NCBI RefSeq assembly: GCF_900091605.1
Contig: NZ_FMCQ01000002.1
Location: 796,116-860,115, forward strand
Length of the DNA stretch: 64,000 nt
From: Micromonospora tulbaghiae
GTDB lineage: Bacteria; Actinomycetota; Actinomycetes; Mycobacteriales; Micromonosporaceae
Direction of reading: 5' to 3'
Of the stretch, positions 24,824 through 32,979 are shown piece after piece (position 1 is the first letter of the stretch; every line of letters begins with the position of its first letter). Under the pieces are notes generated by a model. The model saw only the letters and a program-made list of their open reading frames with translations. It made no database searches and was not told the DNA's origin. The translations under genes and the position numbers were made by a program.

Positions 24824-25756
24824 TCATCCGACCAGCACCACGCCGGTACGCCGGTTCCGGCGGGCCAGCACCAGCGCGGTGGCCGTCGCGGTGGCCGCCA
24901 CCAGCACTCCCGCCGCGCCGAGCGTGAGCGCGTCCGGGGCCGCCAGCGGCTGGCCGCGCAGCGCCTGCCCGGTCAGCAGCAGCGTGAGCCCGGCGTACGC
25001 GGCCCCGCCGACGAGCACCAGCCGGGCCCGGGTCAGTTCGTCCAGCCGAGCGCCGAGGAACCGGTCGAGCAGGATCGCCAGCAGCGGCAGGGCCTGCAAC
25101 GCGTGCATCCCGACGAAGTGCCCGACGCGCAGGTCGCCGCCGGTGGTGCTCCAGCCGAGCAGCGGCAGCCCCGGGCCGCCGTCGGGCACCCCGACGCTGT
25201 GCGCACCGCTGATCCCGGCGGGCGCGCCGGCCGGGCTCTGCGCCACCATCGGGAACGCGACGAGCATGCCGAGCAGGGACACGGCGAGACCGAGCCGGAC
25301 CGCGTATCCGCCGGCCCGGTCCGGAAGAGAGCGGCGGGCCAGCACGACCGCCAGCACGAACTGGGCCGCGAACAGCACGGTGATCGCCACGCCCATGACG
25401 TCGAACAGCACCGCGTCCAGCGTGGTGGTGCCGTTGAAGTGGCTGGTGGTGCCGCGGAGCACCTGACCCACGATGACGACCATCTCCACCACGGACATGG
25501 CCACGATCACGGTGGCCGCCCGCTCGGCCGCGCGGCTGCGGCGCGGCAGCAGGGACAGCATCCAGGCCAGGGTTACGCCGTAGAGCACGAACGAGATCGC
25601 GAACTTCAGCGGCTTGAGCCAGATGGGCGCGCCGGTCAGCACGCGCGGGTCGGCCACGACGCCGGCCGCGGCGACGACGGTGAGCACCGCCATCGCGGAA
25701 ACGAGGATCATCAGGGGGCGGTGCCATCCGGCCGCCCGGTTCCGCAGGGTAGTCAT
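24824..25756 (-). CDS. Integral membrane protein of unknown function
   Basis: 310-residue membrane protein with about eight helices. It opens MTTLRNRAAGWHRPLMILVSAMAVLTVVAAAG and includes GAPIWLKPLKFAISFVLYGVTLAWMLSLL and RVGHFVGMHALQALPLLAILLDRFL. The latter His-containing helices could bind a cofactor, but that is a guess. I do not recognise an established function. A hairpin terminator follows the gene and the polymerase IV gene upstream is in the same direction 105 bp away. Confidence 0.75.
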   Translation of the reverse strand: MTTLRNRAAGWHRPLMILVSAMAVLTVVAAAGVVADPRVLTGAPIWLKPLKFAISFVLYGVTLAWMLSLLPRRSRAAERAATVIVAMSVVEMVVIVGQVLRGTTSHFNGTTTLDAVLFDVMGVAITVLFAAQFVLAVVLARRSLPDRAGGYAVRLGLAVSLLGMLVAFPMVAQSPAGAPAGISGAHSVGVPDGGPGLPLLGWSTTGGDLRVGHFVGMHALQALPLLAILLDRFLGARLDELTRARLVLVGGAAYAGLTLLLTGQALRGQPLAAPDALTLGAAGVLVAATATATALVLARRNRRTGVVLVG

Positions 25757-25861
25757 GCCTGTAGATGCTCGTGACGGGCCGGGCCGGTCGCGCCCGCCCG
25801 CGGGCCGCACTCGCGGCCACGGGTCGGAGCTCGTCTCCTACCGGGGGAGGAGGCCGGCCGG

Positions 25862-27049
25862 TCAGTCCGGCAGCCGGGGCATCTCGACGCCCGGGTCGCG
25901 GCCGAGCAGCACACCGCGGGTCAGCGCCCGGGAGCCGAAGCGGTCCCGTACCGCGTCGACGGCGGCGTCCAGCGCCGGGCCGGGTTCGGCGGTGAACGGC
26001 AGGGTGAGCTGCGTGTGCCCGCCGCCCAGGTTGCCCACCGAGACGCCGAGCAGCGTGACGCCACGTTCCGCGATCTGCGGCAGCGCGGCCCGCAGCAGGT
26101 CACGGGCGGCGGCCCGCAGCGGCCCGGTCTGCGCGGTCGGCTCGTCGAGCGTGTGCGACCGGGTGGCCCGGGTGTAGTCGGCGAAGCGCAGCCGCAGTGT
26201 CACCGTGCGGCCGGTGCGGCGGGCGGCGCGCATCCGCCCGGTGACCCGGTCGACCAGCCCGGCCAGCACCGCGTCGAGGTCGGCGGGGGAGTGCGGCCCG
26301 CGTCCCAGCGCGTGCTGCGCGCCCATCGAGGAACGGCGGCGGCCCACCTGCACCGCCCGGGGGTCACGGTTGCAGGCCAGGGCGTGCAGGTGCCGCCCGG
26401 CGACCGCGCCGAGCAGCGACACCAGCGCCGGCTCGTCCAGCCGGGCCACCTGCCCGACGGTACGGATGCCGCGTTCGCGCAGCCGGGTGGCGGTGACCGG
26501 GCCGACGCCCCACAGCCGCTCGACGGGCAGCGGGTGCAGGAACGCCAGTTCCCGCTCCGGCTCCACCACCAGCAGCCCGTCCGGTTTGGCCACCCCGCTG
26601 GCCACCTTCGCGAGGAACTTCGTCCGGGCCACGCCGACGGTGATCGGCAGGCCGACCTCACGGCGTACCCGCTCCCGCAGCGTGGCCGCGACGGCGGCCG
26701 GCGCTCCGGCGAGCCGTCGCAGCCCGCCCACGTCGAGGAACGCCTCGTCGATGCTGAGCCCTTCGACGAGCGGGGTGGTGTGCCGGAAGATCTCGAACAC
26801 CGCCCGGCTGGCCGCCGTGTACGCGGCCATCCGGGGCGGCACCACCAGCGCGTCCGGGCAGAGCCGCCGCGCCTGCCGGCCGCCCATCGCGCTGCGCACG
26901 CCCCGGGCCTTGGCCTCGTAGCTGCACGCGAGCACCACGCCGCCGCCGACGATCACCGGCCGGCCACGCAGCCGGGGGTCGTCGCGCTGCTCGACCGAGG
27001 CGTAGAACGCGTCCAGGTCGGCGTGCAGGATGGTGGCCTCACTCGACAC
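25862..27049 (-). CDS. dinB: DNA polymerase IV (Y-family, translesion)
   Basis: 395-residue error-prone polymerase that copies past damaged bases. Catalytic carboxylates are in LHADLDAFYASVEQ (residues 8-21) and LSIDEAFLDVGGL. The thumb/finger region includes ITVGVARTKFLAKVASGVAKPDG and the helix-hairpin-helix part WGVGPVTATRLRERGI. Near the C-terminus TQLTLPF is a beta-clamp-binding motif, so it should act at the replisome. A candidate LexA box overlaps the promoter, so DNA damage should induce it. I prefer GTG 27049 because a GTG at 27067 would lie inside the LexA box. Confidence 0.93.
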   Translation of the reverse strand: MSSEATILHADLDAFYASVEQRDDPRLRGRPVIVGGGVVLACSYEAKARGVRSAMGGRQARRLCPDALVVPPRMAAYTAASRAVFEIFRHTTPLVEGLSIDEAFLDVGGLRRLAGAPAAVAATLRERVRREVGLPITVGVARTKFLAKVASGVAKPDGLLVVEPERELAFLHPLPVERLWGVGPVTATRLRERGIRTVGQVARLDEPALVSLLGAVAGRHLHALACNRDPRAVQVGRRRSSMGAQHALGRGPHSPADLDAVLAGLVDRVTGRMRAARRTGRTVTLRLRFADYTRATRSHTLDEPTAQTGPLRAAARDLLRAALPQIAERGVTLLGVSVGNLGGGHTQLTLPFTAEPGPALDAAVDAVRDRFGSRALTRGVLLGRDPGVEMPRLPD

Positions 27050-27059
27050 CCGGCCATCT

Positions 27060-27075
27060 TCGCACACATGTTCGA
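27060..27075 (-). promoter_or_regulatory. Candidate LexA (SOS) box of dinB
   Basis: On the minus strand TCGAACATGTGTGCGA, one base away from the actinobacterial LexA box TCGAAC-N4-GTTCGA, ends 10 nt before the preferred dinB start. Its place right at the promoter fits repression by LexA. Confidence 0.65.
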
Positions 27076-27104
27076 ACAGACGTGATTGACCTGCCCGGAC
27101 ACAG

Positions 27105-27140
27105 GCGACCGGCCGACGGGAGCACCCGCCGGCCGGTCGC
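27105..27140 (-). terminator. Strong hairpin terminator after acylase gene
   Basis: Perfect 11-bp outer stem GCGACCGGCCG / CGGCCGGTCGC, continued by five pairs with one mismatch and an AGCA loop, 6 bp past the stop of the minus-strand acylase gene at 27147. Confidence 0.75.
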
Positions 27141-27146
27141 GTGCGG

Positions 27147-30100
27147 TCACCGTCCGTAGACCTCGAACTCGTAGAGCGAGAAGCCGTACGAGGTGGCCCG
27201 CGTGACGCCGTACATCCGCACGTATCGTGCGCCGACCGGGGCGAACGTCACGTTGTCGACGCCGCCGTTGCCGGTGGTGGTGCTGAACACCGGCTGCCAG
27301 GAGTTGCCGTCACCGGAGACCTCGATCCGGTAGCCGGTGGCGTACGCGGCCTCCCACCGCAGCACCGCCCGGCTGATCGTCCGCGCCGAGCCGAGGTCCA
27401 CCCGCAGCCACTGGTTGTCGTTGTAGCTGCTGGCCCACCGGCTGCCGAGACTGCCGTCGACCGCCTTGGCCGGGGTGTTGCTGGTCAGGAACTGGGTGCT
27501 GGACGCGGTGGCGGTGCGGCCCTGCGCCAGGTTGGTCACCGTGTCGCCCCGGCGCGCCGGGAACGAGACGACCTGCTGGTAGGTGGGCCGGTTCTGCCAG
27601 GCGATCAGCGGGTGGGTGATGCCGCCGAGCCCGGACTGGGCGATCGAGTCGGCGCACCACTGGTCGCCGGCCCCGCAGGACGAGTCGCCCGGGTAGACGG
27701 TGGTCGCCGGCGCCGCCGCGGCCTGGCCGAGCGTGTCGAGCAGCGCCTGCCGGCACGCGCCGAGGTTGCCGTTGCCGCAGTACGTGCGCCCGAGCCCGCC
27801 GGCCACCGGGTCGCCGAGCACGGCGCGCAGGTCCTTGTCGACGTAACCCCACCAGCCGTACTGGAACGCCGAGCCCTTGTGCGCCTGCCCCTGCGACGCC
27901 CAGTTGACGGTGCCGTCGCGGGCGCCGTTCTGGCCGCCGGAGGGCGCCTCGTTGACTTCGAGCGCGTCGACGAGCGCGCCGTACAGGTCGGGGCCGAGGC
28001 CGGGGCGGAACTGCGCCGAGGCCAGCAGCGGCCACCACGCGTCGAAGATCCGGATGGCGTCGGCGTGCTGGTAGACCTTCGACCCGGGTGACGTCTCCAC
28101 CCGCCGCGACCCGGCCTGCTGCCAGGCCCGCAGCTTGGTCACCGCGGCGGCGAGCGCCGGGTCGGTGACGGGCGTGCTGTCGAGCACCCGCAGCAGCTCG
28201 CCGAGCACCTGCTGGCCGCGCAGGTCGGTCACGGCCGCCTCGGCGGTGATCCGGACGATGTCGGCGCGGCCGACCTTGCGCTGGGCGATGGCCGCCTTCA
28301 CCGGACCGTCGAGCAGTTGGCCCCGGTGCACCGCGCCGTAGCTGAAGTTGCCGTCGGCCGCGCCGAAGTCGCGCGCCTGCTTGTTGTTCCAGCTGACGTA
28401 GTAGTCCTGGTTGACCGACTGCGGGTGGGCCGACGCCGGGGCGTACGTGGCGTCGTTGGTGTCCGGGTTCCAGCCGGCCCACTCGTACACCGGCTCCGCC
28501 TTCATCGGCAGGTTCGGGTCCGAGGTGGAGGAGCGCACCGGGTTCGAGCCGGAGTTGAAGTACGCCGCCTCGGTCGAGTTGACGTAGAACCAGTTGAACG
28601 CGTACCCGACGCTGGCCGCGGACGCCTGGAACGCCGCCGCGCTGCCCATCGCCGCCGGGTCGTTGTACGCCTGGAAGCCGATCGCCGATTCGGCCTCGTG
28701 GCGGTAGGTGGAGCGCAACTTGGTGAACGCGGTGGGCTGCCCGTTCACCAGCCCCCGGTAGGTCACCAGCCCGTACTTGGTGCGCAGCGCGCGCAGCGTG
28801 TACGCGCCGGCCGGGGTGGAGTCGGCGAGCGTCGGCGACCAGGAGTTGCGCTTCTCCAGCACCTCCATGGCCAGGCACTGGCCGCGGTAGAGGTAGCGGT
28901 TGGAGCGCAGCGTCGGCGTGCTGCCGTCGGTGGTGCACAGCGGCACCGCGTACGTGTCGGTCAGGTCCTGGGAGGCGGAGGTGGCGCTCCACGCGTAGTC
29001 CTGGCCGCGGCCGAGCAGCACGTAGAGGTTCAGCCCGGCGAACGCGGCGCCGCGCGCGCTGATCCCCGGCCCCTGCAGTTCCTGGAGCATGAGCAGCTGC
29101 GGGGCGAAGTAGCCGGTCTGCGGGCCGAACACGGCCACCGGGTTGCCGGTGGTGGTGTGCCGGCCGGAGACCACGACCGCGTTGGACATGCCGTGCGACC
29201 GCAGGGTGGACAGGCCGCCGAGCAGGTCCTTGGTGGCGGCGCTGCTGCCGGTGCGGGCGGCGGCCCCGCCGGTGGCGTCGTACGCGAGCGGCTCGGCGAC
29301 CACGGTGCCGGCGTCCGGCAGCACCGCGCTGGTGGCGCCGGGCGGCGTCGCGCCGTACGGGAAGCTCTGCCCGTCGTGCAGCGTCAGCACGGTCTCCGGG
29401 TCGTTCTGCGAGCGGAACGCCGTCCAGACCCGGTCGCCCTCGGCCGGCCCGTACTTGGCCCGGGCGGCCACCCGGACCAGCGCGGACTGCATCTCGCTGC
29501 CGCCGCCTCCGCCGAACAGCCCGCCGATGACACCGGCGGTGGCGATCAGGTCGGTCATGGTGAAGTGCCTCGGCTTGCCGGCGCCGGTGAGCACGTACTC
29601 GCCGGGGTAGTTGTCGTCGGCGATCGACTTGTCGATGTAGGCGTTGATGCCGGCGATGTAGTCGGCCACGTCGGTGTAGAGCTGCTGGCCCCGGGTGCCC
29701 TTGAGGCGCAGCGCGTCCACCTGGGCCTGGAGGTCCGCCTCGGTGTAGGGCGAGTTGGCCCAGACGCTCTGCTCCAGTTCCCGGTTGCCGGGGGCGCCGC
29801 CGGCGAACGAGGTGACGTTGCCGCGGCCGACGTGCCGCAGCAGGTCCATCACCCAGAGCCGGTCCTGGGCGCCGGCGTACCCGGCGCCGAACATGGTGCC
29901 GGCGCGGGTGGTGCCGGTGACGTGCGGGACGCCGGTGGCCTTGTCCCGCACGATGGTGACGTCCGAACGCGGCGAGATCCTGCTCTCGACCTGCGCGTCG
30001 GGGACGCCGAACGAGGCGTCGTTGTAGAAGTGGGCGATCTGCTCGTCGGTCAGCCCGGCGTAGTTGTAGACCAGGTTGGCGTACTCGTCGAGCTGGTCGC

Positions 30101-30332
30101 TGGAGTGCGCGGGGCGGGTGCCGAGCGCCTGGTGGGCCAGGATGCCGGCGAGCGTGGCGTTGCCGTTCTGCCCGGGGGGCAGGATGTCGGCGCACTGGCC
30201 GAGGCAGTAGTCGTCGGGGGTGAACGTGGTGGCGGCGAGCGCCGGTGACGGCGGGGTGACGGTCAGGACGCTCGCGGTGAGGGCGACGGCGGTGAGCGCC
30301 GCGAGGCGGGCACGGATGGCGGGTCGTGGCAT
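27147..30332 (-). CDS. Secreted penicillin-acylase-family amidase with F5/8C domain
   Basis: 1061-residue exported Ntn-hydrolase. Residues 1-34 form a Sec signal (LAALTAVALTASVLTVTPPSPALAA). The family mid-region has the self-cleavage site SHGMSNAVVVSGRHTTTGNP, whose Ser383 would become the N-terminal nucleophile of the beta chain. Upstream, FGAGYAGAQDRLWVMDLLRHVGRG is typical of the alpha chain. From about residue 930, NLAQGRTATASST to the end is a discoidin (F5/8 type C) domain that binds sugars or cell wall. Such enzymes cleave beta-lactam side chains, acyl-homoserine lactones or lipopeptides; the true substrate is unknown. CCGGAGGATC before the ATG supports the start. Confidence 0.88.
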   Translation of the reverse strand: MPRPAIRARLAALTAVALTASVLTVTPPSPALAATTFTPDDYCLGQCADILPPGQNGNATLAGILAHQALGTRPAHSSDQLDEYANLVYNYAGLTDEQIAHFYNDASFGVPDAQVESRISPRSDVTIVRDKATGVPHVTGTTRAGTMFGAGYAGAQDRLWVMDLLRHVGRGNVTSFAGGAPGNRELEQSVWANSPYTEADLQAQVDALRLKGTRGQQLYTDVADYIAGINAYIDKSIADDNYPGEYVLTGAGKPRHFTMTDLIATAGVIGGLFGGGGGSEMQSALVRVAARAKYGPAEGDRVWTAFRSQNDPETVLTLHDGQSFPYGATPPGATSAVLPDAGTVVAEPLAYDATGGAAARTGSSAATKDLLGGLSTLRSHGMSNAVVVSGRHTTTGNPVAVFGPQTGYFAPQLLMLQELQGPGISARGAAFAGLNLYVLLGRGQDYAWSATSASQDLTDTYAVPLCTTDGSTPTLRSNRYLYRGQCLAMEVLEKRNSWSPTLADSTPAGAYTLRALRTKYGLVTYRGLVNGQPTAFTKLRSTYRHEAESAIGFQAYNDPAAMGSAAAFQASAASVGYAFNWFYVNSTEAAYFNSGSNPVRSSTSDPNLPMKAEPVYEWAGWNPDTNDATYAPASAHPQSVNQDYYVSWNNKQARDFGAADGNFSYGAVHRGQLLDGPVKAAIAQRKVGRADIVRITAEAAVTDLRGQQVLGELLRVLDSTPVTDPALAAAVTKLRAWQQAGSRRVETSPGSKVYQHADAIRIFDAWWPLLASAQFRPGLGPDLYGALVDALEVNEAPSGGQNGARDGTVNWASQGQAHKGSAFQYGWWGYVDKDLRAVLGDPVAGGLGRTYCGNGNLGACRQALLDTLGQAAAAPATTVYPGDSSCGAGDQWCADSIAQSGLGGITHPLIAWQNRPTYQQVVSFPARRGDTVTNLAQGRTATASSTQFLTSNTPAKAVDGSLGSRWASSYNDNQWLRVDLGSARTISRAVLRWEAAYATGYRIEVSGDGNSWQPVFSTTTGNGGVDNVTFAPVGARYVRMYGVTRATSYGFSLYEFEVYGR

Positions 30333-30537
30333 GGCGATCCTCCGGGGACGCGGAGCAGGGCCGTTCGGTACGCCCGGCTGACGGCGTCTCGGCCTCCGCG
30401 CCCGGGCGTCCTGCCCGGAGGTGAGAATGACTCATATCTATCTGCGGGCAATGATCGGTGCACCACTGCCGTCCGGGATAGCCGTCGTTCACCAGTCGTC
30501 AATGCCGACGTTTCGCCGCGATCCGTCCCGCAACGAC

Positions 30538-30571
30538 GCGGTGGGGGTGGCGCCGTTGCCACCCCCACCGC
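30538..30571 (-). terminator. Hairpin terminator after amidase gene
   Basis: GCGGTGGGGGTGGC and GCCACCCCCACCGC form a perfect 14-bp stem with loop GCCGTT, 19 bp past the stop of the minus-strand amidase gene. The rest of the 258-bp gap (30333-30590) shows an AT-richer promoter-like stretch for the acylase gene near 30421-30480 but no gene. Confidence 0.7.
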
Positions 30572-30590
30572 TCTCCCCGCCGGTGCGCCG

Positions 30591-31724
30591 TCAGTGCTTG
30601 TGGAACGACTGGCGCACCACACCCCCCACCAGCGCGCACCAGGTAGTGGTGCTGATCTTGCCGTTGGGCGGTAGTCCGTGCAGGCGCTGGAGGTCCTTCA
30701 CCGCCGTGCGGGTGGCGTGGTCGTACTCACCGGTCGCGGTGACCTCGGCGTAGCCCTTGGAGGCGAGCATGAACTGCGCGGCCGTCACCGGGACGCCGGA
30801 CGACTTCTGGTCCAGCTCCGGGGCCAGGGTCTCCCACGTCGGCGCCGTGAGCGTGGCGTCGACGTCGACCGGGATGCCGTTGCGCGCCTGCCAGTCCTGC
30901 ACCGCCGCGACTGTGGCCGCGTCGCACACGCCGGTCACCGGCACGGTGTAGCCGTGGAACGTCAGCAGGTACTGCGCGACGCGGACCACCGGGCCGCCGA
31001 CGAACCGCCAGATGTCCGGCCAGCGACGGGCCGGCACGTCGCCCAGGTCGGTGCCCAGGTTCTCGAACACGGCCCGGCGCAGCGCCGGGAACTCCCGGTA
31101 GAACATCGCGCCCGGGCAGAGCGTGGCGCGGAAGTCCCAGTGGCCGAAGATGTCGTGGGCGTGCAGCCCGTACTGCCGGCAGACCGCGGTGCACAGCCGG
31201 ACCAGCCCGTCGAGCAGCTCCTCCGGTGGCGTCTCGGTGACGTAGGTGCCCTCGTTCTCGATGCCGATGGCCCGCCCGTTCTCGCCCGGGCAGTGCGCGG
31301 CGATCATCTGCCGGTCGCCGGCGAGCAGCCGGTCCAGGCTGCCGTGGCGTCCCTCCAGTACGTGACCGCCGCGGCTCACCGTGAAGTGCTGCCCCGTGTC
31401 GGACCAGCCGTTGCCGTCCATGTGCAGGTTCTGGCAGTCGCGGGCCAGCTGCTTGGCGTGCTCCTCGGAGTAGTCCGTGACGTTCGGGAACGCCATGTGG
31501 TGCACGATGATCTTGTTGGTCGGGATCGCGCTGACCGACAGCGGGTCGGCCGGCGGGCGGGCGGCCCACTCGTCGCAGCTGATGATCCAGTCGAGGTCCG
31601 CGCCCGGTGCGGCGTGCGCGGCGGCCGGCAGGGCGAGCTCGCTGCCGACGACCGCGACCGCGGCGGCGCCGAGGCCGGCCCGCAGCAGCGTACGACGGTC
31701 CAGCTCGGGGTGGTCGAAGTGCAT
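30591..31724 (-). CDS. Tat-exported PGRP-type N-acetylmuramoyl-L-alanine amidase
   Basis: 377-residue peptidoglycan amidase that cuts the lactyl-amide bond between sugar and stem peptide. The N-terminus has a twin-arginine signal, LDRRTLLRAGLGAAAVAVVG, cleaved near residue 37. The PGRP/Ami_2 domain uses His in KIIVHHMAF and the H-x-C type ligands in FGHWDFRATLCPG. Two C-terminal peptidoglycan-binding domains follow (VRVAQYLLTFHGYTVPVTG and TAAQFMLASKGYAEVTATG, each with its W/L-rich closing). GAGGAGG before ATG 31724 decides the start. It is divergent from the thioredoxin gene. Confidence 0.92.
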   Translation of the reverse strand: MHFDHPELDRRTLLRAGLGAAAVAVVGSELALPAAAHAAPGADLDWIISCDEWAARPPADPLSVSAIPTNKIIVHHMAFPNVTDYSEEHAKQLARDCQNLHMDGNGWSDTGQHFTVSRGGHVLEGRHGSLDRLLAGDRQMIAAHCPGENGRAIGIENEGTYVTETPPEELLDGLVRLCTAVCRQYGLHAHDIFGHWDFRATLCPGAMFYREFPALRRAVFENLGTDLGDVPARRWPDIWRFVGGPVVRVAQYLLTFHGYTVPVTGVCDAATVAAVQDWQARNGIPVDVDATLTAPTWETLAPELDQKSSGVPVTAAQFMLASKGYAEVTATGEYDHATRTAVKDLQRLHGLPPNGKISTTTWCALVGGVVRQSFHKH

Positions 31725-31899
31725 CTCGCCTCCTCGATGGCCCGACCGGCGCCGGGCGATGTAAAGGAACTGCAAAAACTGCGCGCCTGGTGGAGAATAT
31801 TGCCAGGCTCGCGCGTCGCGCCAGAGGACAAAAGCGACGTTCGTCGGCCGCTCCTACCGCCGGAGTAGGCGATCTCACGTCCGCTGACCGGGACGGACC

Positions 31900-32382
31900 A
31901 TGGTCTTCCGCGACCTGCCGTGGCAGCCTGGGCCGGTGCAGTCGCCCAGCCTGACCGGGATCCTCGTGCTCGTCGCGGTGCTCGCGGCCGCCACCGCGTT
32001 CGGCTGGTGGCGCCGCCGCCACGACGGGCGGCTGCGCGCCGTCCGGAAGCGCCCATCGGCCGCCGACGCGCCGCACCGGGCCACCCTCACCGCCCTCGGG
32101 GTACGCCCCGGCGAGGTCACGCTGGTGCAGTTCTCCGCCCCGGTCTGTGCGCCCTGCCGGGCCGCCCGCCGGGTGCTCGCCGACGTCGCCGCCCGCCTCG
32201 ACGGCGTCGCGGTGCGGGAGGTGGGCGTGGACGAACACCTCGACGCGGCCCGGGAACTGGACGTGTGGCGTACCCCGACGGTGCTGGTGGTGGACGCGGC
32301 GGGCCGCGTGGTGCGCCGGGCCGCGGGCGTGCCCGACCGCGACGACCTCATCGCCGCGCTCACGGCCGGGGCGGGGCGATGA
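31900..32382 (+). CDS. Membrane-anchored thioredoxin-like protein
   Basis: 160-residue protein with one N-terminal membrane helix (LTGILVLVAVLAAATAFGWW) and a thioredoxin fold. The redox site is QFSAPVCAPCRAARRVL, a C-x-P-C variant (CAPC), and cis-Pro occurs in VWRTPTVLVVDAAGRVVRRAAG. The domain may face the cytoplasm or the outside; positive charges after the helix favour cytoplasm. ATG 31900 lacks a Shine-Dalgarno and a GTG at 31936 is an alternative. The stop overlaps the leader-peptide ATG by 4 nt, and DUF4395 follows, a grouping often linked to sulfur and thiol metabolism. Confidence 0.82.
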   Translation: MVFRDLPWQPGPVQSPSLTGILVLVAVLAAATAFGWWRRRHDGRLRAVRKRPSAADAPHRATLTALGVRPGEVTLVQFSAPVCAPCRAARRVLADVAARLDGVAVREVGVDEHLDAARELDVWRTPTVLVVDAAGRVVRRAAGVPDRDDLIAALTAGAGR

Positions 32383-32465
32383 GCGGCGTACGGCTGACCC
32401 GCCGCCGGGTGGTGGACCACGGCCGGCTCGCCACGAGCCTCTGTGCGGCGGCGCGTCCCGCCTGA
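32379..32465 (+). CDS. Short putative leader peptide
   Basis: A 28-codon gene whose ATG overlaps the thioredoxin stop by 4 nt (ATGA). The product opens MSGVRLTRRRVVDHGRLATS and has one Cys shortly after, matching the conserved actinobacterial short leader-peptide family of pattern L-T-x-R-R-x-V-D-x-x-R-x-A-x-x-x-C found before sulfur, cysteine and thiol genes. It ends 31 bp before DUF4395. Such peptides are thought to act by ribosome-mediated attenuation; whether this one does is inferred. Confidence 0.65.
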   Translation: MSGVRLTRRRVVDHGRLATSLCAAARPA

Positions 32466-32496
32466 CCGACCGCCCCCGCACGAACGGACCCACCCC

Positions 32497-32937
32497 ATGC
32501 TGCTCGACCCCCGGGGACCGCGCTTCGCCGCCGTCCTCACCACAGTCGTCCTCGCGATCGTCCTCGTCACCGGCTCCGGGCTGCTCCTGCTCGCCCAGGC
32601 CGTGGTGTTCGCGCTCACCGCCGTCAACCCGCGCCTCGGCCCGTACGGCCTGCTGTTCCGCGCCCTGGTGGCGCCCCGGCTGGACCCGCCTGCGGAGCTG
32701 GAGCCGGTCGCGCCGGTGCGCTTCGCCCAGGTCGTCGGCCTGGCCTTCAGCGCCGTCGGCGCGGCCGGCTGGTTCGCCGGGCTACCCGCGCTCGGCCTGG
32801 CCGCCACCGGCGCCGCGCTCGCCGCCGCCTTCGGAAACGCCGCGTTCGGGCTCTGCCTCGGCTGCGAGGCGTACCTGACGATCCGGCGGCTGGCCGGGCG
32901 CCCGCTCGCTGCCCGGGTGGCGGTGCCCCCGCGCTGA
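32497..32937 (+). CDS. DUF4395 membrane protein
   Basis: 146-residue membrane protein with about four helices. The opening LLDPRGPRFAAVLTTVVLAIVLVTGSG and the closing AFGNAAFGLCLGCEAYLTIRRL, with its C-x-x-C pair, are typical of DUF4395. Members sit next to thioredoxins and rhodanese-type sulfurtransferases in actinobacteria, so a role in sulfur or thiol handling is likely but unproved. The ATG at 32497 matches the family start; a longer frame to 32443 is not needed. The leader-peptide gene precedes it. Confidence 0.85.
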   Translation: MLLDPRGPRFAAVLTTVVLAIVLVTGSGLLLLAQAVVFALTAVNPRLGPYGLLFRALVAPRLDPPAELEPVAPVRFAQVVGLAFSAVGAAGWFAGLPALGLAATGAALAAAFGNAAFGLCLGCEAYLTIRRLAGRPLAARVAVPPR

Positions 32938-32979
32938 GGTTCCGCCCGTACGCTGGCCCCGGCGGACGGGGGGAGTGGC

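Noticed and set aside
28317..30248. Long open frame on the plus strand opposite the acylase gene
   Set aside because: Its product is a Val/Arg/Gly-rich low-complexity string with no domain, while the minus strand encodes a clean acylase with signal peptide, catalytic Ser and discoidin domain. High-GC genomes give such antisense frames routinely.
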